Part shown: piece by piece, positions 1 through 9,240 of the stretch
How the letters are laid out: every line of letters begins with the position of its first letter
Numbering within the stretch: the stretch's first letter is position 1
Source: Sphingopyxis macrogoltabida
GTDB lineage: Bacteria; Pseudomonadota; Alphaproteobacteria; Sphingomonadales; Sphingomonadaceae
Assembly: GCF_001307295.1 (NCBI RefSeq)
Contig: NZ_CP012700.1
Location: 4,343,001-4,407,000, forward strand
Direction: 5' to 3'
Length of the DNA stretch: 64,000 nt
Notes under the pieces: generated by a model
The model's input: only the letters and a program-made list of their open reading frames with translations
Told to the model about the DNA's origin: nothing
Databases searched by the model: none
Position numbers and translations under genes: made by a program

Positions 1-227
1 TGCTCGGCAAGCCCCAACGCGCCGGCCACCGCCGGCGTGTCGATCACCTTGGTCAGCGGTGTCTTGTCCTTGCCGTCGGCGAGCAGGCGATTCATCGCCC
101 AACCGCCGCCGACCACGCCGATCAGGAGCAGGATGAACGCGCCGATGGCGAGCGTGCGGAACGATAGCCTTCTCACCGGAGCCTCGCCGCCGATCGGCGA
201 GGACGTGTCGATGCTGTCGATTGCCAT
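1..227 (-). CDS. HemX/mitofilin-like inner-membrane protein, N-terminal part (runs off the left edge)
   Basis: Only about 75 codons are visible. The protein starts with a short Ser/Asp-rich cytoplasmic stretch, then a single hydrophobic helix (about residues 27-45, ending near GGGWAMN), then a periplasmic part that leaves the window. One N-terminal anchor directly after hemC and hemD is typical of the COG4223/mitofilin-like or HemX-like proteins found in this place in alphaproteobacteria. The start ATG lies 19 bp after the hemD stop, so the three genes probably form one operon. The family name rests on context and topology, because the diagnostic C-terminal part is not in the window. Confidence 0.6.
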   Translation of the reverse strand, partial: MAIDSIDTSSPIGGEAPVRRLSFRTLAIGAFILLLIGVVGGGWAMNRLLADGKDKTPLTKVIDTPAVAGALGLAE

Positions 228-246
228 GTGTCTCTTTCGAACGACC

Positions 247-936
247 CTATTTGTCCCCCTTGTGGCACAAAGCATGCGCCTCTGCCAACATCGCGGCGTC
301 ATCGGGGCGACCGGCAACGGCAATTTCCGCCCACCCGCTTCCCGCCGCGGCGGCCGCTTTCGCGCTGATCGCCACCAGTTTCAAATGCTTACGCGCCGCG
401 CCGGCCAGATCGGCGGTCCGCGCCGCGCCGCGCGCCGAATGGGCGAGCAGCACCGCCGGCGCCGCGAGCAGCGCATCCCATCCAGGCGGCGGCGGCACCG
501 GATCGACGGCATAGCAAGGAACGGGCACCAGCGCCGCGCCGCGCGCGTCGAACGCCGAACGGTCGCGGCCACAAAGCCACAGGATGCGGGCCATGCCCTG
601 CGATGCCATTGTGTCCAGCAGATGCTGCGCGTCGCTGTCGCCCGCCGCCGCGACCGACAGACCCGCTGAGTCGGCCGCCCGCGCGGTGGCGGCGCCGACC
701 GCATGGACCGGCAACGCGGCGAGACGGCCGAGTCCGGCACCCGCCAGCCGCACCGCCTGCGCGCTCGTCACCAGCATGGCATCGAAATCCGCCGGGTCGG
801 GCACCTCCCAGGGCAACGCATGCGCCTCGAACAGCGGCATATGCCGCGCATCGAGCCCCAGCGCCCGCGCCCGTTCCACCGTCGCCGCGCCGCCCGGATC
901 GGGCCGCGTGACGAGCAGCGGCAGGCCCGCCGTCAT
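247..936 (-). CDS. hemD: Uroporphyrinogen-III synthase
   Basis: The 229-residue product matches the usual HemD length. HemD closes and flips ring D of hydroxymethylbilane to give uroporphyrinogen III in the cytosol. The N-terminal LLVTRP motif (residues 7-12) is typical of the family, and the chain has the alternating Ala/Gly-rich build of the two-lobed fold. HemD sequences are poorly conserved, so the identification also rests on position directly after hemC. The ATG at 936 shares an ATGA overlap with the hemC stop, implying translational coupling. A longer frame upstream only runs through hemC and is rejected. Confidence 0.88.
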   Translation of the reverse strand: MTAGLPLLVTRPDPGGAATVERARALGLDARHMPLFEAHALPWEVPDPADFDAMLVTSAQAVRLAGAGLGRLAALPVHAVGAATARAADSAGLSVAAAGDSDAQHLLDTMASQGMARILWLCGRDRSAFDARGAALVPVPCYAVDPVPPPPGWDALLAAPAVLLAHSARGAARTADLAGAARKHLKLVAISAKAAAAAGSGWAEIAVAGRPDDAAMLAEAHALCHKGDK

Positions 937-1886
937 GCCGCGAACAGGCTCCGCACCGCCTCGGGCGCTTCGTCGAGCAGCCGGCGCGCCAGATCCGCGG
1001 CGGCAGCGGCATCGCTCATCAGCGCATGTCCCGCGACATGCTCGGCGCCGTCTTCCGAATAAATCTCGGCATCGAGCCGCAGCGTGCCGTCGTCCCGCCA
1101 ATGCGCGTGCGCCGCCACCGGCGAACGGCAATCGCCGCCGAGCGCGGCGAGAAATGCCCGCTCGGCCGCAACCGCCGCGTGCGTCGCCGCATGATCGACC
1201 GCCACAAGCAGCGCGCGGGTCGCCGCATCGTCGGCGCGGCATTCGATCCCGATCGCGCCCTGCGACGCCGCGGGCAGCAAGAGGTCGATCGGTATCACCT
1301 TGCCGACTTCGTACATCCCCAGCCGGTCGAGCCCCGCCGCCGCGAGCAAGGTCGCATCGACATCGCCCGCCGCGAGCTTGCCGAGCCGCGTCGCGACATT
1401 GCCGCGCAGCAGCGTCGTTTCCATATCGGGGCGTAGCCGCCGGACCTGCGCGGCGCGGCGCGGGCTGCTCGTGCCCAGCCGCGCGCCCTGCGGCAGCTCG
1501 GCAATCGCCGCCCCATCGATCCCGTCGCGGACGACCAACCGGTCGCGCGGATCGGCGCGCTCAAGCATCGCAACAAGGGAAAAGCGCGGATCGCGCAGCG
1601 TCTCGACATCTTTCAGCGAGTGCACCGCAATGTCGATCTCGCCCGCATCGAGCGCGGCGTCGAGTTCGCGCGTCCACAGCGCCTTGCCGCCGACCTCGGC
1701 GAGCGCGCGGTCCTGAATCCGGTCGCCGGTCGCGGTCATCGGCACGATTTCGAGCGCCGCGAGGTCGAGGCCGTGTGCGGCCATCAGCGCGGCGGCGGCC
1801 ATATTCGCCTGCGCCAGCGCGAGCGGCGAGGCGCGGGTGCCGATGCGCAGCGGGCGGGCGGGGGTGGGAAGCGGGATCGAAGCCAT
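933..1886 (-). CDS. hemC: Porphobilinogen deaminase (hydroxymethylbilane synthase)
   Basis: The 317-residue enzyme polymerises four porphobilinogens into hydroxymethylbilane. Visible marks are the N-terminal RIGTRASPLALAQ segment (residues 14-26), HSLKD (89-93) with the catalytic Asp, the GTSSPRR substrate-binding motif (138-144), and Cys253 in GGDCRSPVA, which carries the dipyrromethane cofactor. The start gives the normal N-terminus; the frame stays open far upstream through antisense tsaD but that is not coding. It is divergent from tsaD across a 114-bp gap that carries a palindromic repeat. It overlaps hemD by 4 bp. Confidence 0.97.
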   Translation of the reverse strand: MASIPLPTPARPLRIGTRASPLALAQANMAAAALMAAHGLDLAALEIVPMTATGDRIQDRALAEVGGKALWTRELDAALDAGEIDIAVHSLKDVETLRDPRFSLVAMLERADPRDRLVVRDGIDGAAIAELPQGARLGTSSPRRAAQVRRLRPDMETTLLRGNVATRLGKLAAGDVDATLLAAAGLDRLGMYEVGKVIPIDLLLPAASQGAIGIECRADDAATRALLVAVDHAATHAAVAAERAFLAALGGDCRSPVAAHAHWRDDGTLRLDAEIYSEDGAEHVAGHALMSDAAAAADLARRLLDEAPEAVRSLFAA

Positions 1887-1897
1887 ATCCCCCGCTA

Positions 1898-1946
1898 GAG
1901 CATTTCCCGAAAAAGTGGGAACCGGTTTTTGGGCAGGAAAATGCTC
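1898..1946. repeat. 49-bp palindromic repeat unit with GAGCATTT/AAATGCTC ends
   Basis: The element starts with GAGCATTT and ends with its exact complement AAATGCTC. The core contains AAAAGTGGGAACCGG. It sits in the hemC/tsaD divergent gap. Elements with this core (GCATTT...AGTGG..ACCGG...AAATGC) are, as I recall, scattered in many alphaproteobacterial chromosomes. I saw only one copy in this window. Its role (REP-like repeat, promoter-associated element or binding site) is not visible from sequence. Confidence 0.6.
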
Positions 1947-2000
1947 CAGAGGCTTCACTTGCCCTCGCGATAGAGGGGCGGGTAAAGGGCGCGCAACAAT

Positions 2001-3035
2001 ATGACCCTGATCCTCGGCCTCGAATCGAGCTGCGACGAAACCGCGGCAGCGCTCGTCGACAGCGACCGGCGCATATTGGCGCACCGTGTCGCGGGACAGG
2101 AGGCCGATCACGCGCCCTATGGCGGCGTCGTGCCCGAGATCGCCGCGCGCGCGCATGTCGACCGGCTCGCGCCGATCGTCGAAGCCGTGCTGAAGGACGC
2201 CGGCGTCACCCTCGCCGACGTCGACGCGGTCGCTGCGACCGCCGGACCGGGGCTGATCGGCGGGGTGATGGTCGGGCTCGTCACCGGCAAGGCGCTCGCG
2301 CACGCGTCGAACAAGCCGCTGATCGCGGTCAACCATCTCGAAGGCCATGCGCTGAGCCCGCGCCTTGCCGATCCGGGGCTCGAATTTCCCTATCTGCTCC
2401 TCCTCGTTTCGGGCGGCCATTGCCAGTTGCTGCTCGTCAAGGGCGTCGGCGATTACCGCCGGCTTGCGACGACGATCGACGACGCCGCGGGTGAAGCCTT
2501 CGACAAGACCGCCAAGCTGCTCGGCCTCGGCTATCCAGGTGGGCCCGCGGTCGAACGCGTCGCCAGGGACGGCAACGGCCAAGCCGTCCCGCTGCCGCGC
2601 CCGCTCGTCGGCAGCGCCGAACCGCACTTCTCCTTCGCCGGGCTCAAGAGCGCGGTTGCCCGCGCCGCTGCATCCGGCGCGCAAAGCGTCCCCGACCTCG
2701 CCGCCTCCTTCCAGCAGGCGGTCGTCGATTGCCTCGTCGACCGCAGCCGTATCGCGCTGGCCGCCTGTCCCGAAGCGCGTGCCTTCGTCGTCGCCGGCGG
2801 CGTCGCCGCAAACGGCGCGATCCGCGATGCGCTGACCGATCTCGCCGCGCGCTTCGATAAGCCGTTCGTCGCGCCGCCGCTCTGGCTTTGTACCGACAAT
2901 GGCGCGATGATCGCCTGGGCCGGTGCCGAACGTTTCGCCGCCGGGATCACCGTCGACCTTGGGGTCGCGGCGCGCCCGCGCTGGCCGCTCGATCCTGAAG
3001 CCGAGGCGGTGCGCGGCGCGGGAGTGAAAGCATGA
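2001..3035 (+). CDS. tsaD: tRNA N6-threonylcarbamoyladenosine transferase TsaD
   Basis: The 344-residue protein transfers the threonylcarbamoyl group from TC-AMP to A37 of ANN-decoding tRNAs, together with TsaB and TsaE. The N-terminus has the family motif GLESSCDET (6-14). The metal-binding HxxxH is at His112 and His116 (NHLEGH), and the C-terminal metal Asp lies in [10 protein letters not shown]. The fold is the ASKHA ATPase type and the length is normal. The last codon overlaps the gpsA start by ATGA, so the two genes are coupled. This pairing with gpsA is common in alphaproteobacteria. Confidence 0.97.
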   Translation: MTLILGLESSCDETAAALVDSDRRILAHRVAGQEADHAPYGGVVPEIAARAHVDRLAPIVEAVLKDAGVTLADVDAVAATAGPGLIGGVMVGLVTGKALAHASNKPLIAVNHLEGHALSPRLADPGLEFPYLLLLVSGGHCQLLLVKGVGDYRRLATTIDDAAGEAFDKTAKLLGLGYPGGPAVERVARDGNGQAVPLPRPLVGSAEPHFSFAGLKSAVARAAASGAQSVPDLAASFQQAVVDCLVDRSRIALAACPEARAFVVAGGVAANGAIRDALTDLAARFDKPFVAPPLWLCTDNGAMIAWAGAERFAAGITVDLGVAARPRWPLDPEAEAVRGAGVKA

Positions 3036-4024
3036 CGTCATATTCGAACTTCGGCGTGGTCGGCGGCGGCGCATGGGGCACCGCGCTCGCGCAACTGCTC
3101 GCCGCCGAAGGCGCGCCGGTCCGGCTCTGGGCGCGCGAGGCCGAGGTGGTCGCGGCGATCAACGCCGATCGTCGCAATCCGCTGTTCCTGCCCGACGCCG
3201 TACTGTCGCCCTCACTGACCGCGACCGGCGATCTCGCCGAACTCGCCGCCTGCGACGCGCTGCTCGTCGTCGTGCCGGTCCCGTTCCTCCGCGCGGTGCT
3301 CGCCGAACTCCCGGCGGGCGACGCGCCGCTGATCCTCTGCAGCAAGGGGATGGAGGCGGGCAGCTTCGCCTTTCCGATCGACATGGCACGCGAGCTTGCG
3401 CCCGGCCGGCCGCACGCGGTGCTATCGGGCCCGACCTTCGCGCACGAAGTCGCCGCCGGCCTGCCCACCGCGATCACCCTCGCCGCCGCCGATGCCGCGG
3501 TTGCAGCCGACATCGCGCGCGCCCTCGCGCGGCCGCACTTCCGCCCCTATGCCAGCACCGACGTGATCGGCGCCGAAATCGGCGGCGCGATCAAGAATAT
3601 CCTCGCGATCGCCTGCGGCATCGTCGACGGCGCCGGGCTCGGGCTCAACGCGCGCGCGGCGCTCATCAGCCGCGGTTTTGCCGAAATGACGCGCTTCGGG
3701 CTGGCGCGCGGCGCGGCGGCCGAAACGCTTGCGGGGCTCGCCGGTCTCGGCGACCTCGTCCTTACCTGCACCTCGGCCAATTCGCGCAACTTCGCGCTCG
3801 GACAGGGGCTCGGCCGCGGCGAAGCCGCCGCAATATTGATGGCCGACCGCCGCACCGTGGCGGAAGGGGCGTTCAGCGCCCCGGTCGTCGCGGCGGCAGC
3901 GCGTGCCGACGGCATCGACATGCCGATCACCGACGCCGTCGCGCGGCTGGTCGCCGGCGAAACACTCGTCGCCGAGGCCGTTCAGGCATTGCTCAGCCGC
4001 CCGCTGCGAACCGAAGGTCGATGA
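3032..4024 (+). CDS. gpsA: Glycerol-3-phosphate dehydrogenase, NAD(P)+
   Basis: The 330-residue enzyme reduces dihydroxyacetone phosphate to sn-glycerol 3-phosphate for phospholipid synthesis. The Rossmann motif [13 protein letters not shown] lies at residues 8-20. The catalytic Lys is Lys188 in GGAIKNI, and [10 protein letters not shown] (132-141) and the C-terminal helical domain are present. It starts inside the tsaD stop. Its own stop overlaps the start of a 27-codon frame that leads into the flippase gene, so a three- or four-cistron unit is likely. Confidence 0.97.
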   Translation: MTSYSNFGVVGGGAWGTALAQLLAAEGAPVRLWAREAEVVAAINADRRNPLFLPDAVLSPSLTATGDLAELAACDALLVVVPVPFLRAVLAELPAGDAPLILCSKGMEAGSFAFPIDMARELAPGRPHAVLSGPTFAHEVAAGLPTAITLAAADAAVAADIARALARPHFRPYASTDVIGAEIGGAIKNILAIACGIVDGAGLGLNARAALISRGFAEMTRFGLARGAAAETLAGLAGLGDLVLTCTSANSRNFALGQGLGRGEAAAILMADRRTVAEGAFSAPVVAAAARADGIDMPITDAVARLVAGETLVAEAVQALLSRPLRTEGR

Positions 4025-4104
4025 ACAGCTTCGCCCGATTGCTTGGCCTCCCCGGCCGCGCTAGACTGCGCATCGGGGCGAAACAGAAGGGGCGCGAGGC
4101 TTGA
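4021..4104 (+). CDS. Possible 27-residue linking ORF between gpsA and the flippase gene
   Basis: ATG at 4021 overlaps the gpsA stop as ATGA and has a GAAGG ribosome-binding motif four bases upstream. The frame ends with TGA at 4102-4104, which overlaps the TTG start of the next gene as TTGA. The predicted peptide is basic (seven Arg/Lys) with no membrane segment. Perfect overlaps on both sides suggest a relay for coupled translation, but the frame could be chance. No homology is claimed. Confidence 0.35.
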   Translation: MNSFARLLGLPGRARLRIGAKQKGREA

Positions 4105-5627
4105 GCCAGACGGACAGCGCAGCCGCGCCCGATTCGGCCGAGACACCGAGCGACGCCGATACCGCCGCGCTCGCCAAGGGCGGGCGCACCAATTTGCTCG
4201 GTTTCATCATCCGCCTCGTCGCGCGCCTCCCCTTCCTCTACGTCGCGGGGCGCTGGTACGGCCCCGAAGCGGTCGGTCGTTTCGCCTTCGCGGTGCTCGT
4301 CATCGAACTCGTCGCGCAGCTTGCGACGCTCGGGCTCAAGCGCGGCCTCGCCGAGCAATTGAGCGCACCCGGCGCCGATCACCGCATCGTCGTGTGGGAC
4401 GGCATGTTCGTCGCCTTCCTCGCCTCGGCTGCCGGATCGGCGCTGCTCTTCCTCCTGCCGCAACTGATGTTCCCGGCGGGCGACCTCGACGGCACCGACC
4501 GCTGGATGGCGCTGCTCGTTTTTGCGATCGCCGGCACCGACATCGCGCTCGCCGCCTGTGCCTATCGCTTCGATATCGGCGCAACGGTGCGCGCGCGCGC
4601 GATCGTCGAACCTTGGGTGATCAGCGCCGCCGCGGCGGGATTCTGGTTCGTGTCGGTGCGCGACGGGCTGATGCTCTCCTACGCCGCCGCGATGGTCGGT
4701 GCCTTCCTGACCGCGCTGATCCCGATGATCCGCCACTATGGCGGCCCCGGCGTCTGGCGCCCGCACCCGGCGCATCTGATCACAGTTGCGCGGCGCAACG
4801 CGCCGCTCGCCGCCGCAGATGCCATCGAATGGGGCACCCGCCGCCTCGACCTGTTCATCCTCGGCCAGTTCACCTCGCCGACGATCTACGGCATCTATTA
4901 TATGGCGCAGCAGGTCGCCTCGCTGCCGCAGAAGCTCAAGACCAGCTTCGAACCGATCCTCGGCCCCGTCATCACCCGCAATCTTGCCGAAAACCGCCTT
5001 GCCGCCGTCGCGGCGCAAGTGAGCCAGGTCGGCTTCTGGATCATCGCCGCGCAGGCCGGCGTCGCGCTCGCGCTCGGCATTCCGGGCGAGGCGGTGATGG
5101 GCCTCGTCGGACCGCAATTCGTCAGCGGCACCGGCGCGCTCGCCTTCCTGCTCGCCGCCGAGGTCGTCGCCGCGACCGCCGTCGTCAGCGAAGCGGCGCT
5201 CGTCTATGTCGCGCGCCACCGCAATCTCGCGATCAGCCTCGCGACGCTGGCGCTGCAGGCGCTCCTGAGCGTCGCGCTGATCCTTTTCGCCAAATCGATG
5301 GGGCTGCACCCCATTTATTATGCCGTCGCGGTCGCCGCCGCGCTGATGCTCGCGCTCGGTTTCGCCTCGGTCGTCAAGGCGCGCCTGCTCGCGCATATCC
5401 TGAAGGCGCCGGTCAACAGCCTGCGCTGGGCGCTCGTCTGGGCGACGGCCGGAGCAGCGGTGCTCGGCTGGGGCGCAACGCAGCTCCCCGAATGGGCCGA
5501 GCTCTTGATCGGCGTGCCCTTCATCCTCGGCATCTATGCCTGGCTGATCTGGACCCGTGGCTTCGGCCCCGCCGACCGGGCACTGTTCAAGAAGCACCCG
5601 GAGACGGCGGAAACGCCGGCAAGCTGA
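4101..5627 (+). CDS. Lipopolysaccharide/polysaccharide flippase (MATE-like, Wzx type)
   Basis: The 508-residue protein has about 12-14 hydrophobic segments, the build of the MOP/MATE flippases that move lipid-linked oligosaccharides across the inner membrane. It opens with a hydrophilic Ala/Asp-rich tail (about 30 residues), then GRTNLLGFIIRLVARLPFLY, typical of the first helix of polysaccharide-synthesis transporters. Start codon is TTG with AAGGGG about 8 bp upstream. No glycosyltransferase is adjacent, so the substrate is unknown. It ends directly against the convergent small gene at 5628 with no spacer. Confidence 0.75.
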   Translation: MSQTDSAAAPDSAETPSDADTAALAKGGRTNLLGFIIRLVARLPFLYVAGRWYGPEAVGRFAFAVLVIELVAQLATLGLKRGLAEQLSAPGADHRIVVWDGMFVAFLASAAGSALLFLLPQLMFPAGDLDGTDRWMALLVFAIAGTDIALAACAYRFDIGATVRARAIVEPWVISAAAAGFWFVSVRDGLMLSYAAAMVGAFLTALIPMIRHYGGPGVWRPHPAHLITVARRNAPLAAADAIEWGTRRLDLFILGQFTSPTIYGIYYMAQQVASLPQKLKTSFEPILGPVITRNLAENRLAAVAAQVSQVGFWIIAAQAGVALALGIPGEAVMGLVGPQFVSGTGALAFLLAAEVVAATAVVSEAALVYVARHRNLAISLATLALQALLSVALILFAKSMGLHPIYYAVAVAAALMLALGFASVVKARLLAHILKAPVNSLRWALVWATAGAAVLGWGATQLPEWAELLIGVPFILGIYAWLIWTRGFGPADRALFKKHPETAETPAS

Positions 5628-5885
5628 TTATTTCACCGCTTCCTGTGCGGCGTCGCCGACATTTTCGGCGGCATCACCGACCTTTTGCGCCGCTTCGGTG
5701 ATCGCGCCGCTCTCTGCCTTGTCGTTGGCGAGGAACTGGAAGGCAAAGAAGCCCGCGATCACGATCGCGACGAGCAGGATCAGGCCAAGGCCCATCCCCC
5801 CACCGCGCCGCGGTTCGCGGTCGATGACGGTGGTCGTGTGCGTCGTCCCGTCGGGATCGCGCGTCGTGTGGATTTCATCGGCCAT
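5628..5885 (-). CDS. Small single-span membrane protein, unknown function
   Basis: The 85-residue protein has a charged, Thr/Arg-rich N-terminus (about 28 residues), one transmembrane helix (about 31-52, starting GLGLILLVAIV) and an Ala-rich amphipathic C-terminus with two VGDAA units. An AGGAG ribosome site lies upstream of the ATG. I do not recognise a named family; similar short proteins occur in sphingomonads. The tail resembles LEA-like or YtxH-type repeats, but that is only a resemblance. It is a lone gene between a convergent flippase and adenosine kinase. Confidence 0.7.
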   Translation of the reverse strand: MADEIHTTRDPDGTTHTTTVIDREPRRGGGMGLGLILLVAIVIAGFFAFQFLANDKAESGAITEAAQKVGDAAENVGDAAQEAVK

Positions 5886-5940
5886 AAGAATTCTCCTATG
5901 CTGGATGGCGCATAGGACGCTTCAACGCCGATGAAGGTTC

Positions 5941-6939
5941 CTATGCCAGCCGCGCCGCGACCTTCGCCTTGAGGTCGGTCTGCGCGCGCGGACCGACCTG
6001 CGCGATGATCTCGCGCGCACAGACGGCGCCCATCGTCAGGCAATCCTTGAGCGAACGTCCTTCGGCGAGGCCCGACAGGAAACCGGCCGCAAACAGGTCG
6101 CCTGCGCCTGTCGTATCGACGACCGTTTCGATCGATTCGGCACCGACCGCAGTGCGTTCGCCATCCTGCAACGCGATCGCCCCGTCCGAGCCGCGCGTCA
6201 CCACCAGCAGCGGCACCTGCGGCGCGATCTTCGCAACCGCCGCCTCGAAATCGTCGGTTTCGGCAAGTGCCTGAATCTCGACCTCATTCGCGAACAATAT
6301 GTCGAACAGCCCTTCGGCGATCAGTTTGCGGAAATCGGCGCCGTGGCGGTCGATGATGAAGGCGTCCGAAAGCGTGAAGGCGACCTTGCGCCCCGCACTG
6401 CGCGATACGTCGATCGCCCGCCGCATCGCCGCGCGCGACAATTCGGGATCCCACAAATAGCCTTCGAGATAAAGGATTTCGGCATCGGCGATCCACTCCT
6501 CGTCGATCATCCGCTGTTCGAGCAGGTGGCTGGCGCCGAGGAAGGTGTTCATCGTGCGTTGGCCGTCGGGCGTCACGAGGATCAGGCAGCGCGCGGTCGG
6601 AGCGCCTTCCGTCAGCGGCGGCGTTTCATAGGCGACGCCGAGCGCGCGGAGATCGTGCGTGAAGACATGGCCAAGCTGGTCGTCGGCGACCTGCCCGATG
6701 AAGGCGCAGCGTTCGCCCAGCACCGCCATGCCCGCAAGCGTGTTCGCCGCGCTGCCCCCCGATACCTCGACCGCCGGCCCCATCGCCGCATAGAGGCGCT
6801 CGGCCTCCGCCGCGTCGATCAGCCGCATCGAGCCCTTGGTCAGTCCTTCGGCCTCGATCAGGCTGTCGTCGGCGCGGGCGAGAACGTCGACGATCGCATT
6901 GCCGATGGCGACGACGTCGAAACGGGCGGTTGAGGCCAT
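5941..6939 (-). CDS. PfkB-family sugar/nucleoside kinase, probable adenosine kinase
   Basis: The 332-residue protein shows both PfkB signatures: the N-terminal GGSAANTLAG motif and the C-terminal DTTGAGDLFAAGFLSG anion-hole motif containing the catalytic Asp. The N-terminus, GNAIVDVLA, and overall length match the alphaproteobacterial enzymes annotated as adenosine kinase, which phosphorylate adenosine to AMP. Substrate preference cannot be settled from sequence, since ribokinase-like relatives share these motifs. The gene is monocistronic and divergent from the membrane protein at 7047. Confidence 0.85.
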   Translation of the reverse strand: MASTARFDVVAIGNAIVDVLARADDSLIEAEGLTKGSMRLIDAAEAERLYAAMGPAVEVSGGSAANTLAGMAVLGERCAFIGQVADDQLGHVFTHDLRALGVAYETPPLTEGAPTARCLILVTPDGQRTMNTFLGASHLLEQRMIDEEWIADAEILYLEGYLWDPELSRAAMRRAIDVSRSAGRKVAFTLSDAFIIDRHGADFRKLIAEGLFDILFANEVEIQALAETDDFEAAVAKIAPQVPLLVVTRGSDGAIALQDGERTAVGAESIETVVDTTGAGDLFAAGFLSGLAEGRSLKDCLTMGAVCAREIIAQVGPRAQTDLKAKVAARLA

Positions 6940-7046
6940 GAAATTTCCTGTCCGGAGAGAAAAGCTGCGCGGGCCTTACGGACGGCAGCACGGCAGTGCA
7001 AGCGCGCGCGCTTGACGCAGCGCCCATCCGCGCGCCATTCACCCCC

Positions 7047-7730
7047 ATGACCCGCGCCGTCCACGCCCTGCTTCTGGCGCTTCGCGACCTGCCGCAGCCG
7101 CGCGTGCTCCGCATTCTCGCGCTCAGCCTCGCGCTGACATTGCTCATCTTCGTCGCGGCCGGCGCCGCGATCTTCTTCGCCACGCGCTGGGGCCTCGCGC
7201 ACTGGCAATGGCTGGGCGAGGCCGGGACTGACATGGCGGGGCTGTTGATCGTCCTTCTGCTGATCGCGGGAAGCTGGCTGCTGTTCCGCGCCGTCGCGAT
7301 CGTCGTCGTCGGGCTGTTCGCCGACGGCATCGTCGCCGATGTCGAGGGGCGCCATTATCCCGCCGCCGCCGCAGAGGCCGTCGATGTCGGCTGGCGGCAG
7401 AATATCGCGCTTGCCTTCGCTTCGCTGGCGCGGCTGATCGCCGGCAACCTGCTCGCGCTGCCGCTCTATCTCCTGCTGCTCGTCACCGGCGTCGGCACCG
7501 TCCTGCTCGCGCTGGCCGTCAACGCACTGCTGCTCGGCCGGGATCTCGAGGCGATGGTGCTTGCGCGCCATCCCCGCCGGCCGCGCTTCGACCGCAGTGC
7601 GCGCTGGTCGCTCGGCCTGCTGTCCGCCGCAAGCTTCATGGTGCCCGTCGCCAATTTGTTTGCGCCCATCCTGAGCGCCGCTATGGCCGTGCACATGCTG
7701 CACCTGCGGAATGGGGACCAACACAGATGA
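7047..7730 (+). CDS. EI24/CysZ-like integral membrane protein
   Basis: The 227-residue protein has several long hydrophobic segments and a central soluble stretch containing VEGRHYPAAA, the pattern of the EI24 domain family (which includes the sulfate transporter CysZ). No sulfur-assimilation gene is adjacent, so transport of sulfate is not inferred. The ATG at 7047 is preferred over an earlier in-frame start because the extra 17 residues are not hydrophobic and overlap the promoter region of the divergent kinase. Its stop overlaps the next start as ATGA. Confidence 0.65.
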   Translation: MTRAVHALLLALRDLPQPRVLRILALSLALTLLIFVAAGAAIFFATRWGLAHWQWLGEAGTDMAGLLIVLLLIAGSWLLFRAVAIVVVGLFADGIVADVEGRHYPAAAAEAVDVGWRQNIALAFASLARLIAGNLLALPLYLLLLVTGVGTVLLALAVNALLLGRDLEAMVLARHPRRPRFDRSARWSLGLLSAASFMVPVANLFAPILSAAMAVHMLHLRNGDQHR

Positions 7731-8107
7731 TTGAAAGCCACCGCCTCGCCGCCATCGCCGGGCTCGCCCTTACCCTCGGCGCCTGTGCGGGTCCCGCGAT
7801 ACCGCGCCCATCGACGCCGCCCGCCGCCGTCGCACCCCCGCCGACGGTGGTCAGGCCGGTGCAGAACAATGCGCTGATCGGCAACGGCGCCGACGCGATC
7901 GGCCGCATGTTCGGCAAGCCGCGGCTCGACGTCACCGAAGGTGCCGGCCGCAAGCTGCAATTCGCCGGCACGGCGTGCGTCCTCGACATTTATTTCTACG
8001 CTGCCCGCGCGGGCGCCGACCCGGTCGCGACGCATGTCGATGCGCGGACGCCCGACGGGCGCAACGCCGAAGTGAATAGCTGCGCGCAGGCGCTGCAGCA
8101 GCGTTAG
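7727..8107 (+). CDS. Predicted lipoprotein, unknown function
   Basis: The 126-residue protein begins with a signal peptide ending in the lipobox LGAC (about residues 16-19), so Cys19 is the likely lipidated residue. A Pro/Ala-rich linker follows (about 22-45), then a small domain with two further cysteines. One of these, in TACVLDIYFY, probably pairs with the one near the C-terminus in NSCAQAL. The family is not recognised. It is translationally coupled to the EI24-like gene, suggesting a membrane-associated partner. Confidence 0.65.
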   Translation: MIESHRLAAIAGLALTLGACAGPAIPRPSTPPAAVAPPPTVVRPVQNNALIGNGADAIGRMFGKPRLDVTEGAGRKLQFAGTACVLDIYFYAARAGADPVATHVDARTPDGRNAEVNSCAQALQQR

Positions 8108-8120
8108 GCGGGCGGCGGCG

Positions 8121-9173
8121 TCATGACGCCAGTTCGGCCAGCGCCCACGCCGCGGCATCGGCGACCATCGGCGATTCGTCATTGGCAAGCCGGTGCAATA
8201 TCTCGCGAAACCCAGGATCGCCGCTGTTGCCGGCAGCGATCGCGGCATTGCGGACCATCCGGTTGCGGCCGATCCGCTTGATCGGCGATCCTGCGAACAC
8301 CTGCCGGAATCCCGCGTCGTCGAGCGCGAGCAGGTCGGCAAGGGCCGGTGCGACGAGCTCGGCACGCGGCAGGAAAGCGCGATGCGCATGCGCGGTTTCG
8401 GCAAACTTGTTCCACGGACAGGCAGCCAGGCAATCGTCGCAGCCATAGATGCGGTTGCCGATTCCGCGCCGCAGCTCTTCGGGGATCGGCCCGTCATGCT
8501 CGATCGTCAGATAGGAAACGCAGCGGCGGGCATCGAGCCGGTACGGCGCGGGAAAGGCGTCGGTCGGGCACGCGTCCTGACACGCAGAACAACTCCCGCA
8601 CGTATCGCGCCCCGGCATCGACGGCGCGAGATCGAGCGTCGTGTAGATCGCGCCGAGGAACAACCAGCTGCCATGGTCGCGGCTGACGAGGTTGGTGTGC
8701 TTGCCCTGCCAGCCGAGCCCCGCCGCCGCCGACAGCGGTTTTTCCATCACCGGCGCGGTATCGACGAACACCTTGACCTCGGCGTCCTTCACCTCGGCGA
8801 CGAGCCAGCGCGCGACGGCTTTGAGCGCTCTTTTGACGACGTCATGATAGTCGCCGCCCTGCGCATAGACCGAAATGCGCCCTCGGTCGGGCACGCCCTC
8901 CAGCGCCAGCGGATCGTGCGCCGGGGCATAGCTCATGCCGAGCGCGATCACCGACCGGACCTCGGGCCATAGTCCGGTCGGCGAGCCGCGCTGCGCTGCG
9001 CGGCTTTCCATCCAGATCATGCCGCCGTGGCATCCCTCGGCAAGCCACGCGTTCAGCCGCGCCGCCGTCTGCGGCGCCGCATCGGCGCGCGCGATGCCGA
9101 ACGCCACGAAACCGTGCGCGCGCGCGACATCGGCGAGTCTTTGCTCCAGTGAAGGCAAGGCTTCCGCAACCAT
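8121..9173 (-). CDS. queG: Epoxyqueuosine reductase QueG
   Basis: The 350-residue cobalamin-dependent enzyme makes queuosine from epoxyqueuosine in tRNA. It shows Asp138 in VDTAPVMEK, where the family proton donor lies, and two 4Fe-4S clusters: Cys192/195/198/202 ([12 protein letters not shown]) and Cys218 with Cys245/248/252 (CDDCLAACP). A short HEAT-like C-terminus follows. The ATG at 9173 is chosen because a longer frame would run into the start of the divergent ABC gene at 9241. It is convergent with the lipoprotein gene (13-bp gap). Confidence 0.95.
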   Translation of the reverse strand: MVAEALPSLEQRLADVARAHGFVAFGIARADAAPQTAARLNAWLAEGCHGGMIWMESRAAQRGSPTGLWPEVRSVIALGMSYAPAHDPLALEGVPDRGRISVYAQGGDYHDVVKRALKAVARWLVAEVKDAEVKVFVDTAPVMEKPLSAAAGLGWQGKHTNLVSRDHGSWLFLGAIYTTLDLAPSMPGRDTCGSCSACQDACPTDAFPAPYRLDARRCVSYLTIEHDGPIPEELRRGIGNRIYGCDDCLAACPWNKFAETAHAHRAFLPRAELVAPALADLLALDDAGFRQVFAGSPIKRIGRNRMVRNAAIAAGNSGDPGFREILHRLANDESPMVADAAAWALAELAS

Positions 9174-9240
9174 TGGCGCTCTATACGCGAGGCGCCTTGC
9201 CGTGCCATAGCTTGCAGGTGAGAAGATCGGGGACCCGGGT

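Noticed and set aside
933..3074. A very long minus-strand open frame crossing hemC and antisense to tsaD
   Set aside because: Only the part up to 1886 has family motifs (HemC). The rest mirrors the high-GC codons of tsaD, and hemC has a good start at 1886.
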